64,000 nt of DNA, from positions 1-64,000 of the forward strand of contig NZ_JALIEC010000005.1 of NCBI RefSeq assembly GCF_022867865.1, given 5' to 3'. The notes below the pieces were generated by a model. The model had not been told where the DNA came from, did no database searches, and saw nothing but the letters and a program-made list of their open reading frames with translations. Positions 35,704-49,380 of the stretch are shown here, piece after piece. Within the stretch, counting starts at the first letter, position 1. Each line of letters starts with the position of its first letter. The DNA is from Phaeobacter sp. J2-8 (lineage in GTDB: Bacteria; Pseudomonadota; Alphaproteobacteria; Rhodobacterales; Rhodobacteraceae). The position numbers and the translations under genes are program-made.

Positions 35704-36606
35704 ATGCGTCAGAACGACCAAGTTCGTGAGTTGATTGAACGTTTCGCGCCTGAAATGACCAAAGAAGACGGAGTGCGAAACAAAGTGCCGAAAACTGTCA
35801 CATCTAATTCCGGCTCATCCGCCTCTCCTGCGGACCTGCGCGCCATGTTTGGTGCGAATCTCAAACATCTGTGTCGTAATGCAAAGTCGATTTCGGCCCT
35901 CTGCCGGGATCTCGGGATCAACCGAACGCAATTCAACCGGTATCTCAGCGGCGAAAGCTTTCCGCGCCCCGACGTTTTGCATCGGATCTGCGCCTTCTTT
36001 GACGTTGATGCGCGCATATTATTGGAACCGGTTGAAGAAATAGCAACAACTTCGGGATTTGTGATGCATCACCCGGAACTCGCAGGGTTCCTGGGGCCGG
36101 ACGTGACGCAAATTCCACAAGAGCTTTTGCCTGATGGATTTTATCGTTTCATCCGGCGCTCGTTCATGGATCAGCAAAAATTTGTCGAGGCGCTGGTCTA
36201 TGTCTATCGGCTTGGCGATTTCTGTTTCATCCGTGGCCATGAGGCCCGCGAGGCCATGACCCGCGTCGGCCTGCCCGAAAGCCCGCGCACCCGTGAATTC
36301 GGCGGCTTCTTTTTCCGTCAGGAACGCGGTGTGGCGGCGATGGTGGCACGGCGCGGCGCAACAACAGGGTCGTTCACCTTTTTGCACCGGGTGCCGTCGG
36401 TCAAAAACAACACCTGGACCGGATATACCGCCCGCATCACCCACGAGAGTGAGAACAGCTATCGCATGACCCGCATCGTCTGGGAACATCTGGGGCGCGG
36501 CATGGGCGCGGCGCTCAAGGTGGGGCGCAACGCCGGATTTCGCGGCTATGGCCAATTGTCGGAAAGCGATCAGGCGCTGCTCAGACCGGACAAGCCGTTT
36601 TCCTGA
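35704..36606 (+). CDS. XRE-type helix-turn-helix transcription regulator with C-terminal sensor-like domain
   Basis: A 300-residue protein. A disordered N-terminus of about 45 residues precedes an XRE HTH at about 48-105 (NLKHLCRNAKSISALCRDLGINRTQFNRYLSGESFPRPDVLHRICAFFDVD). The remaining 190 residues form an unassigned domain beginning at about 140 with LPDGFYRFIRRSFMDQQKFVEALVYVYR; it could bind a ligand. Several in-frame starts are possible (35704, 35755); I keep the first. It is divergent from a small conserved gene with shared inverted elements between them. Confidence 0.8.
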   Translation: MRQNDQVRELIERFAPEMTKEDGVRNKVPKTVTSNSGSSASPADLRAMFGANLKHLCRNAKSISALCRDLGINRTQFNRYLSGESFPRPDVLHRICAFFDVDARILLEPVEEIATTSGFVMHHPELAGFLGPDVTQIPQELLPDGFYRFIRRSFMDQQKFVEALVYVYRLGDFCFIRGHEAREAMTRVGLPESPRTREFGGFFFRQERGVAAMVARRGATTGSFTFLHRVPSVKNNTWTGYTARITHESENSYRMTRIVWEHLGRGMGAALKVGRNAGFRGYGQLSESDQALLRPDKPFS

Positions 36607-36703
36607 TCTGTGCCGGGGTCTTTGCCCCATATGACCCCGCAGAAAGGCGGGTGCAGGAAGGCATGGAATGTGCAGGCCGCGATGGCCGCAGTTACCCCTG
36701 TGG

Positions 36704-38599
36704 TTACCCCTCTTGCGCGTCCGCCAGAAGCACCTTGGAGACCGGGACAAGCGTCACCCGGCTGGCCCGGTCCTGTAGCCCCCAAATCAGCAGCGCCGAA
36801 ATGGTTTCTGCCCGCAGCCGTCCCAACATGATAACCGCGCCTTCCTGTCCGGCCTTGAACGCCGCCTGATCGAGAAACCGGCGGATCACGGTGGCGGTCT
36901 GGCCGTTGCTGTCAAAATCGCGGAACAGCGTGGCAGACGGCACACCGGCCCGCGCCGCCAGCGCCTGACCGGTGTTCAACCCTTTGGGATAAAGAACAAG
37001 CCCGTGGCCGGTGTCGGCCAGAATGCGCGCCACCTGTTCAGATGTGCCGCGGTTTTCCTGCAACCCGCTGTTGCCGCCTTCCAGCACGCCGACCGCCTCG
37101 GGCACCAGATCCAGCGCACTGGCCAGGGTCACTTCGGCATCCTGGGCCTGGGCCCCCGGCGGCAGATCCGCCAGCGCCATGACCTCGAACCCGGCATCAC
37201 GATAGCTGCGCATGGCTGCCGCCGCCCCCGACCAGCCGGTATCGACCGCAAAGGTGATCGGATAGGGGAAGCTTTCCAGCGCCTCCAGCCCCAGCGGGGT
37301 CTTGCCATCGTCAATCAGGATGATCGACATCATCGGTTTGTCCGGCGCGACATCCATGTCGACGGCAAAGGCCTCGATCGGGCGTTGGGTGGCCTGCGAT
37401 GTGTCCGGGTTTGTATCAGAGCCTTGCTCTGCCGTGGCATCCGACCCGCCCAGCGTGGGCAGCCGCCCGGTGCGCACCGTCGGGGCAAGGTTGCCCAATG
37501 TGCCAACCGGGGTGCCAACCGATGGGCGATCCTCGCCCCGATCGACCGGGTCGCGATCAATCAATGCGGTCACAAGCGGGCGGCGCGGAGTTTCCTCTTC
37601 GCGCGGGATTTCCACGTCACCTAGGGTTTCCCCGTCGCGTGGTGTTTCCCCGTCGCCTGAGGTTTCAAGGTCACGCAGAGTTTCAGTGTTGGGCGAGGTT
37701 TCAGTGTCGGGCGGGGTTTCAGTGACGCGCAGGGGGGCAGGTTCGCGCGACGCGGAGTCTGGCAGAACGGAGCCCGGCAAAACAATGTCCGGCAATATGC
37801 CGGGTTGCATCACCGACGGCGATCGGGGCGGTTCGACGCTTTGCGGCGTCATGACCTCGGTTGTGACAACCGGGGGGATGTCCGCCACGATTTCCGGCTC
37901 TGGCGTCACCTGGATCGGCGCGGCGACCACCTCGGGCGGGGCGGCCGTTTCGCCGCTGGTCACCGCTGGGTCCGCCGCATCTTCCGCCAGAACTGGGTCT
38001 GCCTCTTCGGAATCTGCTGTCGCAGGCAGGTCAACCACGGGGCTTTCGGCCTCGGGCGCTTCTACCTCGGCATCGGCCACCGGTGCCGCGCTCCCAAGAC
38101 GCGGTGCAACCTCTTCGACCAACGGCGCGGGAGGCTGCGCAGGATTGCTGGAAATTGACAATTCATCCGCCGCCGGCAGATCCGGCTGCACAACATCGCC
38201 CCCCAGCGTGATCGGATTTTCCCCGGCGGTCAGACCCGCCCCGGCGCGATCCGGGGGCTCCAGATCCGGTGCAGCATTCAACGCCACCGCACCGCCGGTT
38301 TCCGGCAAACCTGTGCTAGCGGTATCGGCCACCGCGACATCATCAACGTCGTTTTCCGGTTCCGGGATGCCCGGCGACGGGGTCTGGGGCGACGCATCAT
38401 CGCCCTGCTCCGCCAGCGGCACAGATCGCGGCAGCGCATCCGGCTCATTGGCCGGTGGTGCCGCGGGCGTGTCCGTCGTTGCCGCAGTGACCTCTGGCTT
38501 TGGGGCCACAACCGGGCCCGTCAGAACGGACAATGTGCCCGCCCCAAGACCGGCCACCACAACACCCCAAAGTGCCCCTGCGAAAAAACCCTGTGCCAT
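36704..38599 (-). CDS. Divergent polysaccharide deacetylase (YibQ/DUF610 family) with long linker
   Basis: A 631-residue membrane-anchored protein. Residues about 5-28 form an N-terminal membrane helix (FFAGALWGVVVAGLGAGTLSVL). A long acidic, proline-rich linker (about 35-400) is low-complexity and contains eight hexapeptide ET-repeats. The C-terminal domain (about 410-630) begins MMSIILIDDGKTPLGLEALESFPYPITFAVD, typical of the divergent polysaccharide deacetylase family, with LYPKGLN and a closing LVPVSKVL. Likely acts on the periplasmic face; catalytic activity of this family is uncertain. The start at 38599 follows GAGGAG; longer frames were rejected. Divergent from the trp genes. Confidence 0.86.
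   Translation of the reverse strand: MAQGFFAGALWGVVVAGLGAGTLSVLTGPVVAPKPEVTAATTDTPAAPPANEPDALPRSVPLAEQGDDASPQTPSPGIPEPENDVDDVAVADTASTGLPETGGAVALNAAPDLEPPDRAGAGLTAGENPITLGGDVVQPDLPAADELSISSNPAQPPAPLVEEVAPRLGSAAPVADAEVEAPEAESPVVDLPATADSEEADPVLAEDAADPAVTSGETAAPPEVVAAPIQVTPEPEIVADIPPVVTTEVMTPQSVEPPRSPSVMQPGILPDIVLPGSVLPDSASREPAPLRVTETPPDTETSPNTETLRDLETSGDGETPRDGETLGDVEIPREEETPRRPLVTALIDRDPVDRGEDRPSVGTPVGTLGNLAPTVRTGRLPTLGGSDATAEQGSDTNPDTSQATQRPIEAFAVDMDVAPDKPMMSIILIDDGKTPLGLEALESFPYPITFAVDTGWSGAAAAMRSYRDAGFEVMALADLPPGAQAQDAEVTLASALDLVPEAVGVLEGGNSGLQENRGTSEQVARILADTGHGLVLYPKGLNTGQALAARAGVPSATLFRDFDSNGQTATVIRRFLDQAAFKAGQEGAVIMLGRLRAETISALLIWGLQDRASRVTLVPVSKVLLADAQEG
37588..37731 (-). repeat. Eight 18-bp in-frame repeats coding for an ET hexapeptide
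   Basis: Within the deacetylase linker, eight GAAAC-like Glu-Thr starts are spaced exactly 18 bases apart (37594, 37612, 37630, 37648, 37666, 37684, 37702, 37720 on the plus strand). The peptide units follow ETxxDx. This is an acidic low-complexity array, likely an extended spacer through the periplasm and prone to slippage. Confidence 0.75.
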
Positions 38600-38783
38600 G
38601 TGCCCACTCCTCACCAAACGGGATCGGGACTCTTTTGGTCCGGGCCCGCGCCGATGTCCTGCCTGTCGATGTTCCTGCCCGTCCACCCCTTGACGATCCG
38701 GGCCAAGCCTGAACATGTATACCCCGATCTCTATACCCCGGTGAAGGCCTCGGCCTCCAGCCCATAACGGCAAAGTTCATTCC

Positions 38784-40373
<1,590 letters not shown>

Positions 40374-40377
<4 letters not shown>

Positions 40378-41028
40378 CCATCGCCGCCCCGCCAAAGGCC
40401 TGGGCCCATCTGCGGTTTTTCGACCGCGACTGGCCCAAAGTTGAGGCGGCCTTGGCGGCAGAAACCCGACCGATCCTGCCGCCCGCACCGCAGATTTTTG
40501 CCGCGCTGGACGCCTGTCCACCAGAGCGGGTGCGGGTGCTTGTGCTGGGACAGGATCCCTATCCCACACCGGGCCATGCGCATGGTTTGGCGTTTTCCGT
40601 CGCCCCGGATGTGACGCCCTTGCCGCGATCACTAAAGAACATATTCGCCGAAATGAGTGATGACCTGGGCGCCTGCCCGGTCAACGGCGATCTGCGTGCC
40701 TGGGCGGATCAGGGCGTGTTGCTGTTGAACATTGCGCTGACCGTGCCCGCAGGTTTGGCCTGGCGGACATTTGAAACTGGGCTGGGCCGCGCTGACCCGC
40801 GACATCCTTGCCGAACTGGATCAAAAACCACGTGCGCTGTTGCTCTGGGGCAAACCGGCGCAAAAGCTGGGCACAGATATGACCCACCCCGACCACCTGC
40901 GGATTGAAACCGCTCACCCCTCGCCGCTTTCGGCGCGACGGGGATTTTTCGGATCACGCCCCTTTAGTCGCGTCAACGACTGGCTTATGAACCAAGGGGA
41001 AAGCGCGATAGACTGGACTGGCAGATGA
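40374..41028 (+). pseudogene. ung: Uracil-DNA glycosylase (family 1), frameshifted
   Basis: Ung removes uracil from DNA. The active-site motif [18 protein letters not shown] carries the catalytic aspartate D61 and Y63, and the leucine-loop motif [18 protein letters not shown] is in the second part. The start is GTG at 40374 overlapping trpD. The frame breaks near 40759: after VPAGLA the expected [16 protein letters not shown] lies in the +1 frame; one extra C (GGCCTGG instead of GGCTGG) explains it. Insertion of ung between trpD and trpC is unusual in general and is possibly a lineage feature. Stop overlaps trpC. Confidence 0.87.
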
Positions 41029-41834
41029 CTGAAACCGTTCTCGACAAGATCAAAGCCTATAAACTGGAAGAGATTGCCGCCGACAAGGCCGCGATCCCCC
41101 TGGCAGAGGTAGAGGCCGCCGCCCGCGCCGCCAGCCCGACCCGTGGCTTTGCCGCGGCGTTGCAAGCGGCCTCGGCCACCGGTTACGGCCTGATCGCCGA
41201 AGTCAAAAAAGCATCACCCTCCAAGGGATTGATCCGGGCGGATTTTGACCCCGCCACCCTGGCCCGCGCGTATGAGGCCGGCGGGGCAACCTGTTTGTCC
41301 GTGTTGACCGACACCCCGTCCTTTCAAGGGGCGAAATCCTTTCTGACCGCGGCGCGCGATGCCACCAGCCTGCCGGCATTGCGTAAAGATTTCATGTACG
41401 ACATCTATCAAGTGGCCGAAGCCCGCGCCCTGGGCGCCGATTGCATTTTGATCATCATGGCCTCCGTCTCTGACGATCAGGCGCAAGAGCTTGAAGAAGC
41501 GGCATTTTCCTGGGGTATGGATGTTTTGGTTGAAGTGCACGATGCGGCCGAACTGGACCGGGCATTGGCGTTGAAATCCCCGCTGTTGGGGGTGAACAAC
41601 CGCAATCTCAAAACATTTGAAACCACGCTGGATACCACGCGGCAATTGTCGAAACGCGCCCCGGCGGACAAGGTCCTGATCTCGGAAAGCGGATTGAACA
41701 GCCCCGCTGACCTCGCTGACATGGCCAGTTTTGGCGCCCGCAACTTCCTGATCGGGGAAAGCCTGATGCGGCAAACCGATGTCGAAACCGCCACCCGGAC
41801 GCTGTTGGCCCAACCCCTGGCCGCCCATGGCTGA
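41025..41834 (+). CDS. trpC: Indole-3-glycerol phosphate synthase
   Basis: A 269-residue TIM-barrel enzyme closing the indole ring from carboxyphenylaminodeoxyribulose phosphate. Signatures: [59 protein letters not shown] and LISESGL. It starts at an ATGA overlap with ung and overlaps moaC by eight bases, so it is coupled on both sides. Confidence 0.96.
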   Translation: MTETVLDKIKAYKLEEIAADKAAIPLAEVEAAARAASPTRGFAAALQAASATGYGLIAEVKKASPSKGLIRADFDPATLARAYEAGGATCLSVLTDTPSFQGAKSFLTAARDATSLPALRKDFMYDIYQVAEARALGADCILIIMASVSDDQAQELEEAAFSWGMDVLVEVHDAAELDRALALKSPLLGVNNRNLKTFETTLDTTRQLSKRAPADKVLISESGLNSPADLADMASFGARNFLIGESLMRQTDVETATRTLLAQPLAAHG

Positions 41835-42303
41835 CCTTACCCATTTCGACGCCAAGGGCGATGCCCATATGGTCGACGTCTCGGACAAGGCGGTCACGTC
41901 GCGAATTGCAATCGCCCAAGGCTACATCAAGATGTCGCCCGAAACCTTTGATATCATTATCAAAGGAACGGCTAAAAAGGGCGACGTCATATCGGTTGCC
42001 CGATTGGCCGGGATCATGGGGGCAAAGCACACCTCAACCCTTATTCCGCTCTGTCACCCGCTGCCGATTACCAAAGTGGCGGTCGATCTGACCCCGGATC
42101 CAAACCTGCCCGGCCTGCGTTTGTCCGCCACGGTCAAGACCACCGGCCAAACCGGCGTCGAGATGGAGGCGTTGACCGCTGTATCCGTTACCGCCTTGAC
42201 CGTCTATGATATGGCCAAGGCGGTGGACAAAGCGATGGAGATTGGCGGGATCTGCGTCACATTGAAAGATGGCGGAAAATCAGGGCGTTACGAAGCGACA
42301 TGA
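41827..42303 (+). CDS. moaC: Cyclic pyranopterin monophosphate synthase
   Basis: A 158-residue molybdenum cofactor enzyme converting 3',8-cyclo-GTP to cyclic pyranopterin monophosphate. Conserved segments: [51 protein letters not shown] and a C-terminal GGKSGRY. The ATG at 41827 is inside the trpC end, giving an eight-base overlap; a longer frame from 41779 is less likely. Coupled to moeA (ATGA). Confidence 0.95.
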   Translation: MADLTHFDAKGDAHMVDVSDKAVTSRIAIAQGYIKMSPETFDIIIKGTAKKGDVISVARLAGIMGAKHTSTLIPLCHPLPITKVAVDLTPDPNLPGLRLSATVKTTGQTGVEMEALTAVSVTALTVYDMAKAVDKAMEIGGICVTLKDGGKSGRYEAT

Positions 42304-43479
42304 TTTCAGTTTCCCAAGCGCTTGACTACTTGTTCGCGCTGGTGCGGCCGCTGGGCTGCGAAAGCGTTCCGCTGTTGAATGCCGTCGGCCGCGTCTTGGC
42401 CGAGGACGCCATATCGCGCCGCAATCAACCGCCATTTTCCGCCTCGGCGATGGACGGCTATGCCGTGATACGGACAGAAGTCCCTGCCCGGCGCACGCTT
42501 CGACGTCATTGGCGAAGCGGCTGCGGGGCATCGATTTGACGGCCAAGTCAATCCGGGCCAAGCCGTGCGCATTTTTACCGGCGCGCCGGTGCCCACTGGC
42601 GCGGATCGCGTCGTCATCCAGGAAGATGTGACGCGCGACGGCAACCATATCCAACTGAAGGACACCTTGGGTTCCGGCGACAACATCCGGCCCGCCGCCG
42701 GAGATTTTCGCCAAGGTGACCGCCTAACCGCCCCGCGACGCTTGTCGCCACAAGATGTGGCCCTGCTTGCGTCGATGAATGTTGCCCAGGTTTGCGTCGC
42801 CAAAAAGCCAGACATCGCATTAATTTCGACTGGCGATGAATTGGTCATGCCCGGGGAAATTCCCGGTCCGGATCAGATCATTGCCTCCAACACCTTTGGT
42901 CTTTTCGCGCTTCTAGGCGAACTTGGCGCAGCGCCCCGGCTTCTGCCGATTGCCCGCGATACGCCACAGTCGCTTGACCAAACCCTGGATCTGGCGGCCG
43001 ATGCCGATCTGATCGTGACCATCGGTGGCGCAAGTGTCGGCGACCACGACATCGTGTCCCGTGTTGCCAGTGACCGTGGCCTTGACCGCGCGTTTTACAA
43101 GGTCGCCATGCGCCCCGGAAAGCCGTTGATGGCCGGTACAATTGGCAGCGCCATGATGCTCGGCCTACCGGGCAATCCGGTGTCCGCCATGGTTTGCGGC
43201 CACATATTTCTTGCGCCGGTCGTCCGGGCCATGATGGGCCTGTCTGCCGCCGCCGCTACCAGATATCCAGCAAGGTTATCAGTCGATTTGCCGATTGGCG
43301 GGCCGCGCGAACATTATATGCGTGCCACATTGCAGGCCAATGACATAGCTCCTTTCGATAATCAGGATTCCTCCCTTCTGCGAATGTTATCACAATCAAA
43401 CGCACTGCTGATCCGTCCGCCGAATGACGCGCCACGCAAAATCGGCGATGTTGTCGAATATATTCCGCTGGGCAGTTAA
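42300..43479 (+). pseudogene. moeA: Molybdopterin molybdenumtransferase (MoeA), frameshifted
   Basis: MoeA inserts molybdate into adenylylated molybdopterin. The N-terminal part shows LLNAVGRVLAEDAISRRNQPPFSASAMDGYAV; the C-terminal part IFTGAPVPTGADRVVIQED, ISTGDEL, GGASVGDHD, RPGKPLMAG and GLPGNPVSA, all typical. The frame breaks near 42483: after RTEV the expected LPGARFDVIGEAAAGHRFDG lies in the +1 frame, so one extra C in a C run (GTCCCTG instead of GTCCTG) explains it. All motifs remain, so a sequence error is likely. Overlaps moaC by four bases. Confidence 0.9.
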
Positions 43480-43552
43480 CAACTTATTATCGCGGCAAAT
43501 ATATTTTGGCACCCACCCCGAATTGACCTGCAACGGCCGCGCAAGACGACAG

Positions 43553-43581
43553 TTGACACAAAACGGGAACATGAGTAGAAC
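43553..43581 (+). promoter_or_regulatory. lexA promoter overlapping an SOS box
   Basis: TTGACA (43553-43558), a 17-base spacer and TAGAAC (43576-43581) form a good sigma-70 promoter. Bases 43567-43581 read GAACATGAGTAGAAC, an exact GAAC-N7-GAAC LexA site covering the -10 element. Binding of LexA here would block its own transcription, giving classical SOS autoregulation. Confidence 0.88.
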
Positions 43582-43614
43582 AAAATAAAACCACCACCGC
43601 GAAGGCTTGAACGC

Positions 43615-44307
43615 ATGCTGACCAAAAAGCAACTCGACTTGCTGGAATTCATCAATAAGCGCATTCAACGAGATGGCGTTCCGCCGTCCTTCGACGAAAT
43701 GAAGGTTGCTTTGGATCTTCGCTCCAAATCGGGCATTCACCGATTGATTACGGCACTGGAAGAACGCGGTTTCATTCGGCGTTTGGCCCATAAAGCACGC
43801 GCATTGGAAATTGTGAAATTGCCGGAATCCATGGGCGGTGCGCCGACCGCTGCGAACCAGGTGTCGCAGCCCCGCCCGATGGATGGCGCGGCTGCACATA
43901 GGGCACCCGCCGTCCCGCTGCATGTTGCAGAGCTGCCGGTGATGGGAAAGATCGCGGCCGGTGTCCCGATTGAAGCGATTTCCCATATGTCGCATTCGGT
44001 GGCCGTACCGGGGCAAATGCTGCGCCAGGGTGCAGAACATTATGCGCTTGAGGTCAAAGGCGATTCCATGATCGACGCCGGTATCAATGACGGCGATGTG
44101 GTGGTGATCCGGGAAACCGATGTTGCGGACAATGGTGACATCGTGGTGGCATTGATCGAAGATCAGGAGGCCACCTTGAAACGCTATCGTCGCACCGGTG
44201 GCGTTGTCGCGCTTGAGGCCGCGAACCCAGCCTATGAAACCCGAATTGTTCCCGAGGACAAGGTCAAGGTCCAGGGCCGATTGGTCGGCCTGATCCGCAC
44301 CTACTAG
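43615..44307 (+). CDS. lexA: LexA repressor
   Basis: A 230-residue SOS repressor and S24 self-cleaving peptidase. Residues 1-65 form the winged HTH ([32 protein letters not shown]). The cleavage site is A115-G116 in KIAAGVP; the serine is S151 in GDSMIDAGI and the lysine K189 in ATLKRY. The domain linker (about 70-100) is typical of alphaproteobacteria. Autoregulated through the box at 43567. Its stop overlaps that of convergent comEC. Confidence 0.97.
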   Translation: MLTKKQLDLLEFINKRIQRDGVPPSFDEMKVALDLRSKSGIHRLITALEERGFIRRLAHKARALEIVKLPESMGGAPTAANQVSQPRPMDGAAAHRAPAVPLHVAELPVMGKIAAGVPIEAISHMSHSVAVPGQMLRQGAEHYALEVKGDSMIDAGINDGDVVVIRETDVADNGDIVVALIEDQEATLKRYRRTGGVVALEAANPAYETRIVPEDKVKVQGRLVGLIRTY

Positions 44308-46347
44308 GGCGAGCCGGACGGATTTTCCCCTGTCCATAGCCGCCAACCGCTGCGCGCCGCAGAGGTTTCAATCAAAGGTGTACCATTGGCAAAGGTGAGT
44401 GCCAGGGCACCGGTGCTGCGCAGGTCGCGTGGTGTGTATGCTGTGCAACCACCGGCTGGGAGCGCGCCGTCTGTGTTGAAAATAACCACGTCATTTTCGG
44501 CGCATACGGAAAATTCAGCACGGGCCCGCTTGCCCGAAATATGCCAGAGCCTTGCGCCGCCCGGAAAATCCGCGAACGCGATACCAGCTTCTGCCGCCTG
44601 CCATCGCGCCGCCGCCCCTGCCTGATCCGCGCCATCGCCATCGTTTTCCAGCCAAACCCGCGCAACAAATCCTGAGCCACGTTCCCGGCTAAGGGCGCGA
44701 CCGTTCTCGCGGTTGATCCCAACCAAAGACCCGTTTTCCGCGATCAGAACCTCTGGTCGGGTCGTTTGAAACCATAGCATGAGACCAAATGCGACCGGCA
44801 GCACGCCCAAAACACAAACCCGCCCGCGCCAGAGAATCACGAACAAGAGACCCAGGGCAATCATCGGCAACACCAAAGGATCGGGTGCCACGACGTGCCG
44901 CAATGCACCCTCCCAGGTGGAAATTTCATGGGCGACCTTCAATACCCAGGCCAAGCCGCGCCCCAGCACCCAAAGTGCCGGTGCCTCAAGCCCAAAAGGC
45001 GCAGACAGGCCGCCACCACCGCAGCGGGCATCACCAAAATTCCCATCAAGGGCACGGTCAGAAGGTTGGCCACCAATCCGAATTGCGCGATGCGGTTGAA
45101 ATGCGCGGCGGCCACCGGTGCGGTGGCAAAACCGGCAACGGCCGACGAGAGGATCACCGCCAAGACCGCCCAAAGCCATCGCGGCACCACCTCTGGCGCC
45201 CCGCGCAAATGGTTGAACACGGCAACCAGGGCGGTGGTCGCGGCGAATGACATCTGAAACCCCGGTCCCAACAGCGCCTCGGGGCGCAGGACCAAGACAA
45301 TCAATGCGGCCAGCGCCACTGCACGCAGGCTGATCGCACGGCGGTTAAACACCACCGCGATCAACGCCACGGCCACCATGATAAAGGCACGTTCGGTGGC
45401 AACATTTCCGCCCGAAAGCGCCAGATAACTCGCCGCCGCGATCAAGGCAAAAACCGCCGCGATCCTGTGGCCCGGCAAACGCAATGCCACAAAGGGCACC
45501 ATCGCAATGGCCAGACGCACAACGGAAAACACAAACCCGGCCAAAAGCCCCATGTGCAGCCCGGAAATCGCCAATAGATGCGCGAGGTTTGTGTCGCGCA
45601 ACGCCTTTAACGTCCCTTCGCCCATGCCAGAGCGGTCGCCGGTGGTGATGGCGGCGGCAAAGGCCCCGATTTCGCCCGGAAGGGCGTCCTGCATCGCGCG
45701 TGACAGATAATTCGCAGGGCGAAGATACGGTTGCCACTGCCCGGCAATGCGCTGGCCAGGACCGGCACGCGGGTATAGCCCACCGCACCGATTTTCAAAA
45801 ACCAGGCATGGCGGCGAAAGTCGAAGCCACCCGGTTCCACCGGCCCCTGGGGCGGCGAGAGATGTCCGGTGGTCATCACCCGCATGCCCGGTTGTGGCAC
45901 GACACCCTGTCCCGGTGGCCCATGCAAGGAGATCCGCACACGGTTGGGCACATCACGCACGCGCTGCAACTGAACCTGATCCAAAGTCAGCCGCAAAGCA
46001 CCGCTGGCAGACCGGTCAATGCCAACGATCCGACCCTCGACCGGGCCATAATAGCGGAAATCCAACACCGGCCCGGCCAGGATATGCGCACGAGCCCCCG
46101 CTAGCGCCATTCCAGCGGCCAGAAGCCCCAGCGCTATCAACCCCGGACCAACCAGGGGCCCGGACCGCCACGCCACACAAAACGCCCCCCCAGCGACAAG
46201 AGCCAAGACAACCAATGCAGCAACCGGCGGTTCCCGCAACAACGAGAAATATCCCCCAATGCCCAATGCCAGAAAGACCGGTGCCCAGGGCATCAGCCCG
46301 CCACGCTGCGCCAACAGCGCGTCACCGACAGCTTGTAACATCCTCAT
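44304..46347 (-). pseudogene. comEC: ComEC/Rec2-family DNA-uptake membrane protein, twice frameshifted
   Basis: ComEC forms the inner-membrane channel for transforming DNA. The gene reads as three overlapping pieces. The first (46347 to about 45716) has N-terminal membrane helices and the OB-like DUF4131 region (FRYYGPVEGRIVGIDRS). The second (to about 45001) has the competence core: TTGDRSGM, LAHLLAISGLHMGLLAGFVF, SYLALSGGNVATERAFIMVAVALIAVV. The third is the C-terminal membrane and soluble part. A base is missing near 45712-45722 and another near 45000-45003 (CTGGCGCC becoming CTGCGCC). Reconstructed length about 680, normal for Rhodobacteraceae. Convergent with lexA. Confidence 0.87.
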
Positions 46348-46417
46348 GCTTGTTCCCGCTCGCTGGCGAGGGTAATCAGGCGGCCAAACTATCCCGCCAA
46401 AGTTATCGAAAGGTTAA

Positions 46418-47844
<1,427 letters not shown>

Positions 47845-47919
47845 ATTTATCAATTGACGTCACTGGAATGTTAGACCGCCGCGGCATCCTGGCCCGGCTT
47901 GCAAGACGAAGGGAACACC

Positions 47920-49215
47920 ATGGCAGACAGCAAGAAGACCGCGAACCTGACGATTGGCGATCAAAGCTATGAGCTTCCGATCCATAGTCCGACCGTTGGC
48001 CCGGACGTACTCGATATTCGCAAACTCTACAGCCAGGCAGGTGTGTTCACCTATGACCCCGGCTTTACCTCAACCGCGGCCTGTAACTCGACCATCACCT
48101 ATATTGATGGCGAAGAAGGCATTCTTTTGCACCGCGGGTATCCGATTGATCAACTGGCGGGCAAATCGCACTATCTCGAGGTGTGTTTCCTTTTGCTCTA
48201 CGGCCATTTGCCGACCGGCAAGGAATTGGAAGATTTCGAAAACCGCGTGACCAACCACACGATGTTGCATGAACAGATGCAGCATTTCTTCCGTGGGTTC
48301 CGCCGCGATGCGCATCCGATGGCGATCATGGTTGGCGTGGTGGGCGCGATGTCCGCGTTCTATCACGATTCCACCGACATCAATGACCCATGGCAGCGCG
48401 AAGTGGCCTCGATCCGGTTGATCGCCAAAATGCCGACCATCGCGGCCTGGGCGTATAAGTATCACATCGGCCAGCCGTTTGTGTATCCGCGCAACGATCT
48501 GGATTATGCGTCGAACTTCCTGCGCATGTGCTTTGCCGTGCCTGCCGAGGAATATGAGGTCAATCCGATCCTCAGCCGCGCGATGGACCGGATCTTTACC
48601 CTGCATGCCGACCACGAACAGAACGCATCGACCTCGACCGTGCGTCTGGCATCGTCCTCCGGTGCGAACCCGTTTGCCTGTATTGCCGCCGGCATTGCCT
48701 GTCTTTGGGGGCAGGCACATGGTGGTGCCAACCAGGCCTGTCTTGAAATGCTCAAGGAAATCGGCACGCCCGAGAATATCCCCGAGTATATCGCCCGCGC
48801 CAAAGACAAGAATGATCCGTTCCGTCTGATGGGTTTTGGCCACCGGGTTTACAAGAACTTTGACCCGCGCGCGACGGTGATGAAACAGTCGGCGGATAAG
48901 GTTCTTGAGCTTCTTGGTGTGGAAAACAACCCGATCCTCGCAACCGCCAAGGCGCTGGAAGAGGCCGCATTGGCCGATCCGTATTTCGCGGAAAAGAAAT
49001 TGTTCCCGAATGTCGATTTCTATTCCGGCATCATTCTGGAGGCGATGGGTTTCCCGACGTCGATGTTCACCCCGATCTTTGCGCTGTCGCGCACCGTGGG
49101 CTGGATTTCGCAGTGGAAAGAAATGCTGGATGATCCGCAAAACAAGATCGGCCGCCCCCGTCAGCTCTATCGGGGTGAAACCGAGCGCGATTATGTGGAC
49201 ATCGAAAACCGCTGA
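47920..49215 (+). CDS. gltA: Citrate synthase
   Basis: A 431-residue type II citrate synthase condensing oxaloacetate and acetyl-CoA. It has the catalytic histidine region [17 protein letters not shown], the second histidine in [15 protein letters not shown], and the C-terminal [22 protein letters not shown] with the arginines near the end. Start at ATG 47920, seven codons inside the longer frame, because GAAGGGA precedes it at the right distance. Ends at a strong terminator. Confidence 0.97.
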   Translation: MADSKKTANLTIGDQSYELPIHSPTVGPDVLDIRKLYSQAGVFTYDPGFTSTAACNSTITYIDGEEGILLHRGYPIDQLAGKSHYLEVCFLLLYGHLPTGKELEDFENRVTNHTMLHEQMQHFFRGFRRDAHPMAIMVGVVGAMSAFYHDSTDINDPWQREVASIRLIAKMPTIAAWAYKYHIGQPFVYPRNDLDYASNFLRMCFAVPAEEYEVNPILSRAMDRIFTLHADHEQNASTSTVRLASSSGANPFACIAAGIACLWGQAHGGANQACLEMLKEIGTPENIPEYIARAKDKNDPFRLMGFGHRVYKNFDPRATVMKQSADKVLELLGVENNPILATAKALEEAALADPYFAEKKLFPNVDFYSGIILEAMGFPTSMFTPIFALSRTVGWISQWKEMLDDPQNKIGRPRQLYRGETERDYVDIENR

Positions 49216-49240
49216 TTGCCGCGGCAATTGCAGAAATAGA

Positions 49241-49271
49241 AAAGCGCCCCCAGGTGACCGGGGGCGCTTTT
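49241..49271. terminator. Rho-independent terminator after gltA
   Basis: AAAGCGCCCCC pairs with GGGGGCGCTTT around an 8-base loop and is followed by TTGCTTTT. It lies 25 bases after the gltA stop. Confidence 0.9.
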
Positions 49272-49315
49272 GCTTTTGGTGGTTGTGCTTTTGGCCAGGG
49301 CGGGAGCCTCCGGCG

Positions 49316-49337
49316 GGGATATTTCAGGTCAGATGAA
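49316..49337 (+). repeat. Intergenic dispersed repeat (copy B)
   Basis: GGGATATTT followed by GGTCAGATGAA matches copy A (14547-14568, minus strand) at 20 of 22 positions. Here it follows CCTCCGGCG rather than a perfect G/C hairpin. It sits between convergent gltA and lpdA. Confidence 0.65.
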
Positions 49338-49380
49338 AACGCAGGCCAGCGCGACCGATGCGCAACATCACGAGGCCGCG

